From positions 1 to 48,220 of the forward strand of contig NVUR01000025.1 of assembly GCA_002401965.1 (NCBI GenBank): a stretch of 48,220 nt of DNA, written 5' to 3'. Positions 35,968-46,039 of the stretch are shown piece by piece. Made by a program: the position numbers and the translations under genes. The notes beneath the pieces were generated by a model. That model did no database searches. It was not told the origin of the DNA and saw only the letters and a program-made list of their open reading frames with translations. The stretch comes from Alphaproteobacteria bacterium. Lineage in GTDB: Bacteria; Pseudomonadota; Alphaproteobacteria; Micavibrionales; Micavibrionaceae. Numbering within the stretch: the stretch's first letter is position 1; the number at the start of each line of letters is the position of its first letter.

Positions 35968-36086
35968 CAGGGCATCTTTACATAGTTGTTTGAATTTATT
36001 CTGGTACAAGGTGAGAGAAGCGTAGGTCTATGATAATATGGTAGCGACGAAACAACGCAGTAACAAAATAAAAGTAAATAACTATA

Positions 36087-36554
36087 CTATAAATGATCCC
36101 TTAATTGGTAAATAAGTGGCAAATCAGCTTCGGGCATTGGGTAATCATACATGTCCTGCGGCAAAACCCATGCAAAGCCTTGCTGCCCCTCCAGAGCCTT
36201 TATATCACCGCGCCACACACGGCATACAAATAAAGGCATCAGCAAATGAAAATCATTATAGGCATGGGAGGCAAAGCCAATGGGCGAAAAACAGCATTCC
36301 CGCGTTTCAATGCCCAGTTCCTCCTCCAACTCCCGCATCAGCGCATATTCAGGGTTTTCACCATCCTGAACCTTACCGCCCGGAAATTCCCACAAGCCCG
36401 CCATCGCTTTCCCTTGTGGTCTTTGCGCCAATAAAACGCGCCCGCCCTTATCAACCAACGCCACGGCTGCAACCAAAACCACAGGTAACCCTGATGGCTG
36501 TACGGGGCGCGGTAAGTCCAAAGCTTGCGCGCAATTTATTTTATTGGTTGCCAT
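36087..36554 (-). CDS. mutT: Nudix hydrolase, MutT-like 8-oxo-dGTP diphosphatase
   Basis: Removes oxidised dGTP from the nucleotide pool. The 155-residue protein has a perfect Nudix box at residues 60-82: GGKVQDGE then REL-EEELGI with the spacing GX5EX7REUXEEXGU. It is preceded by LLAQRPQGKAMAGLWEFPGG, characteristic of MutT rather than other Nudix enzymes. The ATG at 36554 is chosen because the longer frame runs back through a transcription terminator. Confidence 0.88.
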   Translation of the reverse strand: MATNKINCAQALDLPRPVQPSGLPVVLVAAVALVDKGGRVLLAQRPQGKAMAGLWEFPGGKVQDGENPEYALMRELEEELGIETRECCFSPIGFASHAYNDFHLLMPLFVCRVWRGDIKALEGQQGFAWVLPQDMYDYPMPEADLPLIYQLRDHL

Positions 36555-36590
36555 AGATTTATGTCCAGTCACTTTAAATTTCAGAGAAAT

Positions 36591-36626
36591 AAAAAAGCCG
36601 CGAAGCATATAACATCACGGCTTTTA
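36591..36626 (-). terminator. Rho-independent terminator after the parvulin gene
   Basis: AAAAGCCG and CGGCTTTT form an 8-pair stem around a 17-base loop, and the minus strand continues in T. It lies between the parvulin stop (36650) and mutT. The A/T-rich arms make it potentially bidirectional. Confidence 0.7.
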
Positions 36627-36649
36627 TAAAATTTTATAAATTGAAGAAA

Positions 36650-37729
36650 CTACTCAACAACAGTTTCAACAGGTGCAGCCACATTTTCCGCGTCAATCTC
36701 AGATACAGCGGCATCCGCCTCCGCTGCCGCATCTTCTGTCTGTTCTACTGTACCGGCTGCTGGCTCGGCCTTGGCAATAATATCGCCATTAATATCAAAG
36801 CGATCAATCTCTACATCGGCTCTCAACCCCTGAACCATTTCTTCAAGAATACTGCGCTGTAACTCTTGCTCCAAATAAGGTTTCACTTGTGCAAAATCCG
36901 CAGGTGGACGTACACGTTTTTCATCAACCTTAATGATGTGAAAGCCGAAATCGGTTTTTACTGGTGCTTTTGAATATGTTCCAACGGGCAGTGCGAAGGC
37001 TGCTTCTGCGAAGGCTGGAACGACATCAGATTTTGCAAAATAACCAAGTTCTCCACCATTTTCAGCAGAACCATCCTGAGAATTTTCCTTTGCCAAATCC
37101 GCAAAAGCCGTACCTTTGTTCAATTTCCCGATCAGCTCTTTAGCCAACTTTTCATTATCAACAAGGATATGGGCAACTTTTACTTCCTCAACTTCAGGAA
37201 AGTTTTCTAAATATGTCTTATATTCAACATTTACACGCTCATCCGTCAGCTCCGCCTTAATCGCGTTTTCAAGAAATTTAGTGCGAACGATTTGAACTTT
37301 AACTTCTTCAAGCTGCTTTAAAACTTCAGAATCATTTTCAAGACCTGATGTTGCGGCATTCTTATCAACAATTTTATTATTAATCATTTGCTCCAACGCC
37401 AAAGTGAAAAGTTGTTCCGCAGGAATCTGTCTCATTTGCGCGGGCATTGTATTTACAAATGCAATAACATCCTGACGCTTAATCTCTTCACCATATAGCT
37501 TGGCCAAGACAGGGTTTTCATTTTTGGGCTTTTCGGGTTCTGCCGTCGCCGCAGTCTCTACCGCGCTTGTTGCAGCCATATCACCCTTTGCCAGAACCGT
37601 ATCCAACTTGCCAGACTTGTAAGCAAAAAAGCCAACACCCGCAATAACCAGTATAACAAGTGTCGCAACAATCGCATTCCCGCGCTCTGATATGCGCGTT
37701 TCATGGCAAATTTTCTTATGCTCTATCAT
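36650..37729 (-). CDS. Membrane-anchored parvulin-type peptidyl-prolyl isomerase
   Basis: A 359-residue protein with a short cytoplasmic start, one membrane helix (about 20-40, IVATLVILVIAGVGFFAY) and a periplasmic remainder, so it is anchored rather than released. A SurA-like helical segment (75-185) precedes the parvulin domain at about 188-280 (EEVKVAHILVDNE, FADLAKENSQDGSAENGGELGYF, TDFGFHIIKVDEKR). The C-terminal 45 residues are Ala/Glu-rich and probably disordered. A good ribosome site (AGAGGA) precedes the ATG. It is divergent from secA, a common alphaproteobacterial pairing, and probably assists folding of exported proteins. Confidence 0.9.
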   Translation of the reverse strand: MIEHKKICHETRISERGNAIVATLVILVIAGVGFFAYKSGKLDTVLAKGDMAATSAVETAATAEPEKPKNENPVLAKLYGEEIKRQDVIAFVNTMPAQMRQIPAEQLFTLALEQMINNKIVDKNAATSGLENDSEVLKQLEEVKVQIVRTKFLENAIKAELTDERVNVEYKTYLENFPEVEEVKVAHILVDNEKLAKELIGKLNKGTAFADLAKENSQDGSAENGGELGYFAKSDVVPAFAEAAFALPVGTYSKAPVKTDFGFHIIKVDEKRVRPPADFAQVKPYLEQELQRSILEEMVQGLRADVEIDRFDINGDIIAKAEPAAGTVEQTEDAAAEADAAVSEIDAENVAAPVETVVE

Positions 37730-37833
37730 AATATTCCTCTTAATTTTTTAAAGTATGTATCAATCCTTGAGACCCTAACGAATGAAATTACTGTTTTCAA
37801 CACCTATTATTAGGTCTACCCACAGGGCTTTTA

Positions 37834-37862
37834 TTGACGTGGACGATTTTGCACCTTATATC
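37834..37862 (+). promoter_or_regulatory. Probable promoter of secA
   Basis: TTGACG (5 of 6), a 17-base spacer and TATATC (4 of 6), ending 30 bases before the ATG. A small palindrome ACCTA-TTAT-TAGGT at 37802-37815 lies just upstream of the -35 box. AGGAGA gives a strong ribosome site for secA. Confidence 0.5.
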
Positions 37863-37892
37863 AGTTGAACTCATTACTTTTTAGGAGACTTC

Positions 37893-40628
37893 ATGGTACT
37901 CGGCCTGGCAACAAAAATATTCGGTTCTTCTAATGACCGCGCGTTAAAGACATTGCAAAAGCACATTGACCCGATCAATGCGCTGGAGGCGACATACGAA
38001 CCGATGGACGATCTAAAATTACAGGATCAAACCAATCTTTTTCGTCAGCGCCTTGAAAATGGTGAGCCACTGGATAACCTCCTACACGAATCATTCGCCG
38101 TTGTGCGCGAAGCCGCAAAAAGATCACTGGGACAGCGACATTACGATGTGCAGCTTCTTGGTGGGTTAACCCTGAACGATGGAAAAATCGCAGAAATGCG
38201 TACAGGTGAAGGTAAAACCCTTGTCGCGACATTGGCTGTTTATCTAAACGCCCTATCAGGTAAAGGCGTGCATGTTGTAACCGTCAATGATTACCTCGCC
38301 GAACGTGACGCCGAATGGATGAGCCAAGTCTATACTTTCCTTGGCCTGAGAACCGGATGTATCACCAATAATATCAGTGAAGAAGATCGCCGCAAAGCCT
38401 ATGCTTCTGACATCACATACGGCACGAATAATGAATTCGGCTTTGATTATTTGCGCGATAATATGAAATTCAGCCTAAGCCAAATGGTTCAGCGCCCCTT
38501 CAACTTCGCCATTGTAGATGAAGTTGATTCGATTCTAGTCGATGAAGCCAGAACCCCCCTGATTATTTCCGGCCCATCTGAAGGCAATATGGAGCTTTAT
38601 ACCTCCGTTGATAAAATAATTCCTCATTTAGAGGAGGCCGATTACGATCTGGAAGAAAAACACAAAAGCATCGTTTTGACCGAGCAAGGTCAAGAGCATG
38701 TTGAAGAACTCCTAAGAGAACATGGCATCCTTAAAGAGGGCAATATGTACGACATGGAAAATATATCCTTAGTGCATCATGTTAATCAGGCCTTGCGCGC
38801 CCATAAATTATTTCAGGGTGAAAAAGACTATATCGTTCAAGATAATAAAGTCACACTGATCGACGAATTCACAGGCCGTATGATGGATGGCAGACGCCTA
38901 TCCGAAGGGTTGCATCAAGCCATAGAAGCCAAAGAAAACGTTGAAATTCAAAACGAAAACCAAACACTGGCCTCGATCACGTTCCAGAATTATTTCCGTA
39001 TGTATCCCAAACTATCAGGGATGACAGGAACAGCGATGACCGAAGCCGCAGAGTTTGACGAAATCTATAAACTCGGCGTTCTCTCTATTCCAACGCATAC
39101 CGACATTTCTCGTATAGACCACGAAGATAAAATCTATAAGTCCCTACGTGAAAAAGAAGATGCCATTGTTGGGCTGATCGAAGAATGCATGGATCGCAAA
39201 CAACCGATCTTGGTGGGAACAGTCTCCATTGAAAAATCGGAGACCCTTTCCGCACGTTTGAAAAAAGCAAAAATAAAGCACAACGTTCTAAATGCCCGCC
39301 ACCATGAAAGAGAAGCCCATATTGTTGGCCAAGCGGGAAGACTTGGCGCAATCACAATTGCAACAAATATGGCAGGCCGTGGAACGGATATTCAACTTGG
39401 CGGTAACGCCGACATGCTTGTGCAAGACGCTCTCGATCCATCATGGTCGGAAGATAAACAAGAAAAAGAATCACAAAAAATACGTGATGATGTTGAAAAA
39501 GATAAGCAACTGGTTAAAGACGCAGGCGGTCTATACATTGTCGGAACAGAGCGTCACGAATCACGACGAATCGATAATCAGCTCCGTGGACGTTCAGGTC
39601 GCCAAGGTGATCCTGGTGCTTCCATATTCTTCCTCTCCGTTGAAGATGACCTTATGCGCGTCTTTGCAGGACAACAGCTGGAAGGTCTCTTAAACAGTAA
39701 ACGCATCGGCCTTGAAGATGGTGAAGCCTTAGAACATCCATGGATTTCCAAAATGCTGGAACGCGCACAGGGAAAAGTCGAATCCATGAACTTCGAAATG
39801 CGTAAAAATCTGCTGAAATTCGATGACGTGATGAATAATCAACGTAAAGAAATTTACGAAGAACGCCGCGAAGTGATGAGCGCCGATAATATCGAGGAAA
39901 TGGTCAAAGATATGCGCCATGACGCAATCGAAGACGCCGTAGAACGCTGCATCCCTTCCGGTGCATATGCCGAACAATGGGATACGGATACCCTTGAAAC
40001 GGAAATCCTGCGCGTTATAAATATGCAACTTCCTGTTAAAGACTGGGCAAAAGAAGAAGGCATCGCCGACCATGAATTGATGGAGCGTATCATTGATGCT
40101 TCTGACAAGAAAATGGCGGAAAAAGTTGCCAATACCGGTTCGGACATCTGGAGACAAATCGAAAAATCCATCGTTCTTCAAATGATTGACCAGCATTGGA
40201 AAGAACATCTTCTAAACCTCGACCACCTTCGCCAAGGTATTAATTTGCGCGCATTTGGTCAAAAAGATCCGCTCAACGAATATAAAACCGAAGCGTTTTC
40301 AATGTTCCAAAACATGCTGGAATCCATGCGGGAAACCATCACCCAGACGCTTTGTTTGGTTGAGGTAAACATGGACACCAATGGCGCAAGCCTAACCATG
40401 AACGCTGGCGGTAATACGCCGACACAGGAAAGTAGATCTGACCCTGCTCTATCAGGATCGGGGGCAGGATCGCCGCAAAACAGGCAAACCGCGCCAAAAC
40501 CTTTTCCACAAAAACGCGTCCTATTTAACAAAGATGATCCCGAGACATGGAGCAAAACACCACGCAACGCACCATGTCCATGTGAATCAGGAAAGAAATA
40601 TAAACAGTGCCATGGAAAAATCAGCTGA
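37893..40628 (+). CDS. secA: Preprotein translocase ATPase SecA
   Basis: Motor that drives proteins through SecYEG. The 911-residue protein has Walker A MRTGEGKT at 103-110, the DEAD-like [20 protein letters not shown], the second helicase half with [15 protein letters not shown] and [13 protein letters not shown], and the preprotein cross-linking and scaffold domains. A Pro/Ser-rich linker leads to the C-terminal zinc/SecB-binding motif [14 protein letters not shown]. The length is normal for alphaproteobacteria. Its last 17 bases overlap the start of the alpha/beta hydrolase gene. Confidence 0.98.
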   Translation: MVLGLATKIFGSSNDRALKTLQKHIDPINALEATYEPMDDLKLQDQTNLFRQRLENGEPLDNLLHESFAVVREAAKRSLGQRHYDVQLLGGLTLNDGKIAEMRTGEGKTLVATLAVYLNALSGKGVHVVTVNDYLAERDAEWMSQVYTFLGLRTGCITNNISEEDRRKAYASDITYGTNNEFGFDYLRDNMKFSLSQMVQRPFNFAIVDEVDSILVDEARTPLIISGPSEGNMELYTSVDKIIPHLEEADYDLEEKHKSIVLTEQGQEHVEELLREHGILKEGNMYDMENISLVHHVNQALRAHKLFQGEKDYIVQDNKVTLIDEFTGRMMDGRRLSEGLHQAIEAKENVEIQNENQTLASITFQNYFRMYPKLSGMTGTAMTEAAEFDEIYKLGVLSIPTHTDISRIDHEDKIYKSLREKEDAIVGLIEECMDRKQPILVGTVSIEKSETLSARLKKAKIKHNVLNARHHEREAHIVGQAGRLGAITIATNMAGRGTDIQLGGNADMLVQDALDPSWSEDKQEKESQKIRDDVEKDKQLVKDAGGLYIVGTERHESRRIDNQLRGRSGRQGDPGASIFFLSVEDDLMRVFAGQQLEGLLNSKRIGLEDGEALEHPWISKMLERAQGKVESMNFEMRKNLLKFDDVMNNQRKEIYEERREVMSADNIEEMVKDMRHDAIEDAVERCIPSGAYAEQWDTDTLETEILRVINMQLPVKDWAKEEGIADHELMERIIDASDKKMAEKVANTGSDIWRQIEKSIVLQMIDQHWKEHLLNLDHLRQGINLRAFGQKDPLNEYKTEAFSMFQNMLESMRETITQTLCLVEVNMDTNGASLTMNAGGNTPTQESRSDPALSGSGAGSPQNRQTAPKPFPQKRVLFNKDDPETWSKTPRNAPCPCESGKKYKQCHGKIS

Positions 40629-41514
40629 GCCTACCTCCCATGACTTTATAGAAACTGCCCTCACATGCAAAAACAGCGAGGGCACACATAAAATCGTCTA
40701 TAGTGACTGGGGACAGGATAATACAGAGGTCATTGTCTGCATTCATGGCCTGACGGGAAACGGACATGATTTCGATTATCTCGCCCCGCGCCTCGTCGAA
40801 TGTGGGTATCGCGTTATCGCCATTGACCTTGCCGGACGCGGACGCAGTGATTTTCTGCCCAACCCACTGGACTATAATTACCAGCAATATCACCAAGATA
40901 TTCTTGCCGTTCTCACGCATTTAAACCTGAACACACCGCGCAGTATTGATTGGCTGGGTGTTTCACTTGGCGGGCTGCTGGGCATTGCTTTAGCGGCTGA
41001 GGAAAATACCCCGATCCGACGTATGATTTTGAATGATGTCGGCCCCGAAGTACCGAAAAAAATAGTAAAATTCATCCTGCGTATTATCAAAAAACTCCAT
41101 AAATTCAAGAATGTAGAGCAACTGGAAAAGCGCATGCGCAAAACTCGTGGCCTAACATGGGGGCCGATTACGGATGCACAATGGAAACACATGGCAGAGC
41201 ATAATTTCCGCACGATCCGCAAAGGCAAAATCGCCTACGCGTATGATGAGAAAATCGCGCGTATCTTTAAAACACAGCCAACAGGCACCGTCGATTTATG
41301 GCCTATGTGGGATCAGATAAAATGCCCTACGCTTGTGCTACGCGGTGGACGGTCTGTTATCCTGTCCAAAGATATTCTGGAGAAAATGCAGCGCACCGCA
41401 ATTGGTTTCCCCCTCGACACACATATTTTCGAAGATTGCGGGCACGTCCCATCCCTAATGGCACCGGAACAAATCACCGTCATTGAAGATTGGCTGGAAA
41501 AACGTAGCCCATGA
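40612..41514 (+). CDS. Alpha/beta hydrolase
   Basis: A 300-residue alpha/beta hydrolase of unknown substrate. Motifs are [12 protein letters not shown] (oxyanion loop), DLAGRGRSD, the nucleophile elbow GVSLGG (Ser118) and a late GHVPSL histidine (about 279). At the usual catalytic-acid position after strand 6, where relatives have RGxxSDIL, this protein has GGRSVIL: the aspartate is replaced by valine (about 250). The acid may come from elsewhere or activity may be altered. The ATG at 40612 lies within the end of secA; an earlier frame would run through the SecA zinc motif and is rejected. Its stop overlaps the next start (ATGA). Confidence 0.82.
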   Translation: MEKSAEPTSHDFIETALTCKNSEGTHKIVYSDWGQDNTEVIVCIHGLTGNGHDFDYLAPRLVECGYRVIAIDLAGRGRSDFLPNPLDYNYQQYHQDILAVLTHLNLNTPRSIDWLGVSLGGLLGIALAAEENTPIRRMILNDVGPEVPKKIVKFILRIIKKLHKFKNVEQLEKRMRKTRGLTWGPITDAQWKHMAEHNFRTIRKGKIAYAYDEKIARIFKTQPTGTVDLWPMWDQIKCPTLVLRGGRSVILSKDILEKMQRTAIGFPLDTHIFEDCGHVPSLMAPEQITVIEDWLEKRSP

Positions 41515-42683
41515 GCCAAACAAACACAGACATCGTTATTTTCGGCGCGGGGATAGCAGGTCTATGGACGTTTAACCGCCTGAAAACCATGGGCTATGAT
41601 GTTTTATTGCTGGAAAAAGAGAGCATCGGCTGTGGGCAAACTATCGCCTCACAAGGAATCATCCATTCAGGCTTAAAATTCTCTCTTGCGGGCAAAATAA
41701 ACGCCCTCGCCAAATCCATCAGCGCAATGCCTGACCTATGGCGCGACGCTTTGGAAGGCAAAGGTGATGTTGATTTACGCGCCGCGCATGTTAGTGCGAA
41801 TTCGCAGCAGCTCTTAATCCCCGCTGGCTTTATGGGCGGCCTGACCAAACTGGTCACAAAAAAAGCACTGGGCAGCAGCGTCCATGAAACCCCCCACGAT
41901 GAATGGTCGGAGGACATCAAACGCTCCGGCTTTAAAGGCAGTGTGATTTTTATGGGCGAACCCGTCCTCGATATTCCCAGTGTCCTGCGCGCACTCGCCG
42001 ATCCATACAAAAACTGCATCAAACAAATCACCGAGGAACAAGCCGCCGCGCCCTTCGACTTTCTGAAGCAACACAACATCACCGCCAAACGCATCATCTT
42101 CACCGGCGCGGCAAGCAACCACGACATTGCAAAAACCAACGCACAAGATGAAGGCCTAGCCACTCAAAAACGCCCCTTGATGCAAGGCATGGTCAAGAAC
42201 GCGCCCTTCCCGCTTTACGCACATCTGGTTGGAAAAACCGATAAACCTGTCGCCTCCATCACCACCCATAAAATGAGTGACGGCACCTTGGTGTGGTATC
42301 TGGGCGGTGGCGTGGCAGAGCGTAAAAAAGACTCCGATCCGCACGATGTTTATAATGATGCGATGAAAGCATTTAAAGCCTATCTGCCCGCTGTGGATTT
42401 CTCCAACATCGAGTGGAGCGTCCTACCGATTGATCGCGTTGAGGGCAAATCTAAAACCGATAGCTGGATGCCTGATACGCCAACTATTCACCATACGGAG
42501 GCTGCGCTTTATTGCTGGCCAACAAAGCTGACCTTCGCGCCAATGCTAAGCGATATGATTTTAAAGGATTTGGAGAAGCAGAACATTACCCCCTCCGCCT
42601 CCGAAAGCGATTTTTCATTCCTTCCCGAAGCCACGTACACGCAAACCCCATGGGATAAAGCAAAGTGGAGCAAGTACACATGA
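41511..42683 (+). CDS. FAD-dependent oxidoreductase (DAO family)
   Basis: A 390-residue amino acid oxidase/dehydrogenase-like flavoprotein. The dinucleotide motif GAGIAG is at 12-17, LLEKESIGCGQTIASQGIIHSGL at 33-55 binds FAD as in the glycine oxidase/L-2-hydroxyglutarate oxidase group, and IIFTGAASNHDI is the second nucleotide strand. The substrate cannot be assigned. The start and stop overlap by 4 bases with the hydrolase upstream and the aldo/keto reductase downstream (ATGA both times), so the three are translationally coupled and probably act in one pathway. Confidence 0.82.
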   Translation: MSQTNTDIVIFGAGIAGLWTFNRLKTMGYDVLLLEKESIGCGQTIASQGIIHSGLKFSLAGKINALAKSISAMPDLWRDALEGKGDVDLRAAHVSANSQQLLIPAGFMGGLTKLVTKKALGSSVHETPHDEWSEDIKRSGFKGSVIFMGEPVLDIPSVLRALADPYKNCIKQITEEQAAAPFDFLKQHNITAKRIIFTGAASNHDIAKTNAQDEGLATQKRPLMQGMVKNAPFPLYAHLVGKTDKPVASITTHKMSDGTLVWYLGGGVAERKKDSDPHDVYNDAMKAFKAYLPAVDFSNIEWSVLPIDRVEGKSKTDSWMPDTPTIHHTEAALYCWPTKLTFAPMLSDMILKDLEKQNITPSASESDFSFLPEATYTQTPWDKAKWSKYT

Positions 42684-43444
42684 AACACATCGCATTAGGA
42701 CAAACAGGGCTGAAAATATCTCCACTCGGGCTTGGCACCGTGAAATTCGGACGGAACCAAGGCGTTAAATACCCGCAAGGGTTTGACCTGCCTGATGATG
42801 AACACCTGCACGACCTGCTCACCCTCGCTAAATCATTAGGCATCAATATGCTGGACACCGCGCCCGCTTATGGCACCAGTGAAGAACGCCTTGGCACTTT
42901 GCTGGCAGGACAACGGGACGATTGGGTCATTATCGGCAAGGCTGGCGAGGAATTTGAAGATGGTAAATCGTCCTATAACTTCACCCCCGACCACTTCGAA
43001 CGTAGCTTAGAGCGATCCCTCAAACGCCTGAACACCAATTATATCGATGCCCTGCTCATCCATTCCGATGGTACGGATATGGACATTTTAAATAACGATG
43101 CCTTGATTAGAAAAATGCATGATTTCAAGGATCAGGGCTTAGTCAAAGCGATTGGTGCCTCAACAAAAACAGCGCAAGGGGGTATAAAAACGCTGGAACT
43201 TATGGATGTATGCATGGCGACCTATACCCCTGATTACACAGAAGAAAAATCTGTTCTGGAATATGCTGACAAACACAATAAAGGCGTTATCCTGAAAAAA
43301 GCCCTGTCCAGCGGGCATAACACCAATATAGAGGACGCACTGCGCTTTGCCTTTGACCATAAAGGCACAAACGGCGTTATCATCGGCACAATCACACCCA
43401 AACATCTGGAACAAAACATCGCCATCATGAATGGCATTATCTAA
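42680..43444 (+). CDS. Aldo/keto reductase
   Basis: NADPH-dependent carbonyl reductase, TIM barrel, 254 residues (shorter than the usual 280-330). The catalytic tetrad is present: Asp59, Tyr64, Lys87 and His128 in MLDTAPAYGTSEERLG, IIGKAG and ALLIHSDG. The C-terminal nucleotide-binding part has GVIIGTITPKHLEQN. The ATG at 42680 overlaps the preceding stop and has GTGGAG upstream; an earlier in-frame ATG five codons before is less likely. Physiological substrate unknown; context suggests it works with the adjacent flavoprotein and hydrolase. Confidence 0.87.
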   Translation: MKHIALGQTGLKISPLGLGTVKFGRNQGVKYPQGFDLPDDEHLHDLLTLAKSLGINMLDTAPAYGTSEERLGTLLAGQRDDWVIIGKAGEEFEDGKSSYNFTPDHFERSLERSLKRLNTNYIDALLIHSDGTDMDILNNDALIRKMHDFKDQGLVKAIGASTKTAQGGIKTLELMDVCMATYTPDYTEEKSVLEYADKHNKGVILKKALSSGHNTNIEDALRFAFDHKGTNGVIIGTITPKHLEQNIAIMNGII

Positions 43445-43471
43445 ATATACCGCTATAAAAGAGCCAAAGCT

Positions 43472-43885
43472 ATGGATTACACACCGCCACCACCAATAGA
43501 ACAACTCATCATTTCCATTGACGAAGCGACCTTTGATAAGGACAGCCATCAGGCCATGATAAAAATGTCAAAGGCCTTTCAAAAATCACATGCCATACAG
43601 AGTTACCACGGCGCAGATATAACATTGATATACAACAACAATATGGACATTAACATCAAGAACTGCCCACCTGTGCGCGTTCCGATAACAGATATAAAAC
43701 GCGCGATTAGCCTATTCGATAACACTGTCACGCTGACCATCTCTAATATTTCAGATGAACTGGCCGAAAAAATACGCAAAACCATGTGCTTGTTAATCGA
43801 TACAGATACGGTCAAAAAAATCAGCAACCCTAACTACATCTCCTCCAATACACCGAAACAGCCCTACTCCAACCTCAACAAATAA
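43472..43885 (+). CDS. Protein of unknown function
   Basis: A 137-residue soluble protein that I do not recognise. There is no signal peptide, membrane helix or clear motif. The core (about 20-115) alternates helix-like and strand-like stretches (HGADITLIYNNNMDINIK, NTVTLTISNISDELAEKIRKTM), which could form a small alpha/beta domain. The ends are polar. It starts 27 bases after the aldo/keto reductase on the same strand, with a modest AAGAG site, and may be the last gene of that operon. Low-complexity tail SSNTPKQPYSNLNK. Confidence 0.6.
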   Translation: MDYTPPPPIEQLIISIDEATFDKDSHQAMIKMSKAFQKSHAIQSYHGADITLIYNNNMDINIKNCPPVRVPITDIKRAISLFDNTVTLTISNISDELAEKIRKTMCLLIDTDTVKKISNPNYISSNTPKQPYSNLNK

Positions 43886-43987
43886 CAGATTTCCCCAGCA
43901 AAATTGCGCGCCTACAAAGTTTTCCCTTACGCTTTCCATATATTCTTATATAGTGGAATAATTAATGAACATTGGAATCACCTGCCT

Positions 43988-44119
43988 ATGAGCAAAACAA
44001 AGCAAATCGATAAACGTGCAGCAGCGTTGCGTGATAATTTAAAGCGCCGCAAACTCAAGGTGAAAACAGCCAAAGCCGAGAAAAAGCAAGAGACAGACAA
44101 AGACAAGGACGCTAAATAA
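43988..44119 (+). CDS. Small highly basic protein
   Basis: A 43-residue protein, about half Lys/Arg plus acidic residues, single helix predicted (KRAAALRDNLKRRKLKVK). It ends directly at the ATG of dcd (TAAATG), so the two are likely co-transcribed. Short basic proteins with a similar RRDALRxNLKRRK pattern are known just upstream of murA in some alphaproteobacteria; the function is unknown. The ATG at 43988 is chosen because the upstream part of the longer frame (from 43904) does not look like this family. Confidence 0.6.
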   Translation: MSKTKQIDKRAAALRDNLKRRKLKVKTAKAEKKQETDKDKDAK

Positions 44120-44713
44120 ATGGCTTTATTAAACCCCCAGCAAGACAAAATCATGCAGCCTGGAATTCTGGCCGATCACCAAATCCGTGACCTCGCCCAA
44201 AATGAAGGCATGATTGAGCCATTCGTTGAAAAACAAAAGAATGACGGCATTATTTCTTATGGTTTGTCTTCTTATGGTTATGACGCGCGCTGCTCCGAAG
44301 ATTTTAAAATTTTCACCAATGTAGATAATGCACTGGTCGACCCGAAGAATTTCTCGGATCAAAGTTTTGTTGACAGACGCAGTGATGTTTGTGTAATACC
44401 ACCTAACAGCTTCGTTTTGACCCATACGATTGAGTATTTCCGCATCCCGAAAGATGTGCTGGTTATATGTCTGGGAAAAAGTACCTATGCACGTTGTGGA
44501 TTAATTGTTAATGTCACACCGCTGGAGCCTGGTTGGGAAGGACACGTAACGTTGGAGATATCCAACACCACCCCTCTTCCGGCGCGTATTTATGCCAATG
44601 AAGGCATTGCACAATTTTTATTTTTTAAAGGGAGTGATGCCTGTGAAACAAGTTATGCCGATCGAAGTGGGAAATACATGGGGCAACGCGGAGTCACTCT
44701 TCCCCGACTTTAA
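44120..44713 (+). CDS. dcd: dCTP deaminase
   Basis: Converts dCTP to dUTP, the first step towards dTMP. The 197-residue protein follows the trimeric family: [72 protein letters not shown] (catalytic glutamate and nucleotide loop) and GQRGVTLP at the end. The long form with an N-terminal helix is usual in alphaproteobacteria. AAGGA lies 10 bases ahead of the ATG; MQPG, 11 codons in, is an alternative. Its 3' end overlaps the start of murA in another frame. Confidence 0.95.
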   Translation: MALLNPQQDKIMQPGILADHQIRDLAQNEGMIEPFVEKQKNDGIISYGLSSYGYDARCSEDFKIFTNVDNALVDPKNFSDQSFVDRRSDVCVIPPNSFVLTHTIEYFRIPKDVLVICLGKSTYARCGLIVNVTPLEPGWEGHVTLEISNTTPLPARIYANEGIAQFLFFKGSDACETSYADRSGKYMGQRGVTLPRL

Positions 44714-46031
44714 GCTGGGCAACAGTGCGACGACCATCGCCCCGCAGATAAAGTCATCCTCACTGGATAAGATCAAAATTATTGGCGGTAATCCGCTTAA
44801 CGGCACAATCCCAATCAGCGGAGCAAAGAACTGTGCCTTGAAACTGATGTGCGCGGCGCTGCTTACCGAAGATTCCATCTATTTCGAGAACAGCCCCAAC
44901 ACCCTGCGCGACATGAATTCACAAATCGAACTGCTGGAATATCTGGGCTGTGCGATTAAATGCGAAGGTTCTTTAATGGCGATTAACGCCAGCACGATAG
45001 AGACCTACACCGCCCCTTATGACATCGTGCGTAAAATGCGCGGCTCTATCCTTGTACTTGGCCCATTGCTAACGCGTTTCGGTCAAGCAAAAGTTTCCCT
45101 TCCGGGCGGCTGCGCCATTGGCACACGCCCCATTGATCTGCACATAAAAGGTCTAGAAGAAATGGGCGCAACCATTACGCTGGATGAAGGGTATATCAAT
45201 GCCACGGCCCCTGCGGGCGGCCTGCAAGGTGCAAATATTTTATTTCCTAAAGTCTCCGTTGGTGCAACTGAAAACTTGCTGATGGCTGCAACTCTGGCTA
45301 ATGGTGAAACCGTTCTGGGCAACGCCGCCAGAGAGCCTGAAATCATAGACTTAGGTGAATGCCTAATAAAGATGGGTGCGAAAATCACAGGGCTTGGAAC
45401 TGAAACAATCCGTATCGAAGGTGTAAAATCCCTAAAGGGCGTACGTCACGCTATCGTGCCTGACCGTATCGAAACCGGAACGTATATTATTGCCGCAGGC
45501 ATGACAGGTGGCACACTACGTCTGCAAAATGCCCGCATAGAACACTTAAGCGCGGCTTTGGGCTTCCTTTCCCAAGCAGGTATAGAAGTTGAACAAGATA
45601 ACGACGACATCATCGTCAGCCGTGAAGTAGAGCGTTTAAACGGTGTTGATATCATGACCGAGCCCTATCCCGGCTTTCCAACAGATCTGCAAGCACAATT
45701 CATGGCTATGCTAACGCTTGCCGATGGTGCAGGCATGGTTACAGAAACCATTTTCGAAAACCGCTTTATGCATGTGCCGGAACTCAGCCGCATGGGCGCA
45801 GATATCTCGGTACAGGGAAATTCAGCCATCGTGCGCGGGGTTAAATCCCTGAAAGGCGCAGAAGTGATGGCAACGGATTTACGTGCCAGTGTTGCACTCG
45901 TCCTTGCCGGCCTTGTCGCCGAAGGTGAAACCACCGTCAACCGCATCTATCATTTGGAACGCGGCTACGAAGATATCGTGGGTAAACTTGGCGGTGTCGG
46001 TGCGAATATCAGCCGTGTCAGCGGTGAGTAA
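44637..46031 (+). CDS. murA: UDP-N-acetylglucosamine 1-carboxyvinyltransferase
   Basis: Transfers enolpyruvate from PEP to UDP-GlcNAc, the first committed step of peptidoglycan synthesis. From the chosen start (464 residues) the core begins at about 44 ([22 protein letters not shown], catalytic Lys64). The fosfomycin-target cysteine is Cys159 in [11 protein letters not shown], and the C-terminal half repeats the fold. No canonical start exists between the dcd stop and the conserved core, so translation must begin inside dcd (ATG 44637 or 44655, GTG 44643 or 44667) or at a CTG. AAAGGGAG just before 44637 favours the region 44637-44655. This leaves a 59-77-base overlap and an extra N-terminal segment of about 40 residues. 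Confidence 0.93.
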   Translation: MPVKQVMPIEVGNTWGNAESLFPDFKLGNSATTIAPQIKSSSLDKIKIIGGNPLNGTIPISGAKNCALKLMCAALLTEDSIYFENSPNTLRDMNSQIELLEYLGCAIKCEGSLMAINASTIETYTAPYDIVRKMRGSILVLGPLLTRFGQAKVSLPGGCAIGTRPIDLHIKGLEEMGATITLDEGYINATAPAGGLQGANILFPKVSVGATENLLMAATLANGETVLGNAAREPEIIDLGECLIKMGAKITGLGTETIRIEGVKSLKGVRHAIVPDRIETGTYIIAAGMTGGTLRLQNARIEHLSAALGFLSQAGIEVEQDNDDIIVSREVERLNGVDIMTEPYPGFPTDLQAQFMAMLTLADGAGMVTETIFENRFMHVPELSRMGADISVQGNSAIVRGVKSLKGAEVMATDLRASVALVLAGLVAEGETTVNRIYHLERGYEDIVGKLGGVGANISRVSGE

Positions 46032-46039
46032 AGCCAAGG

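Noticed and set aside
36555-36608. Upstream start for mutT giving 18 extra residues
   Set aside because: The extension runs through a transcription terminator and lacks family similarity.
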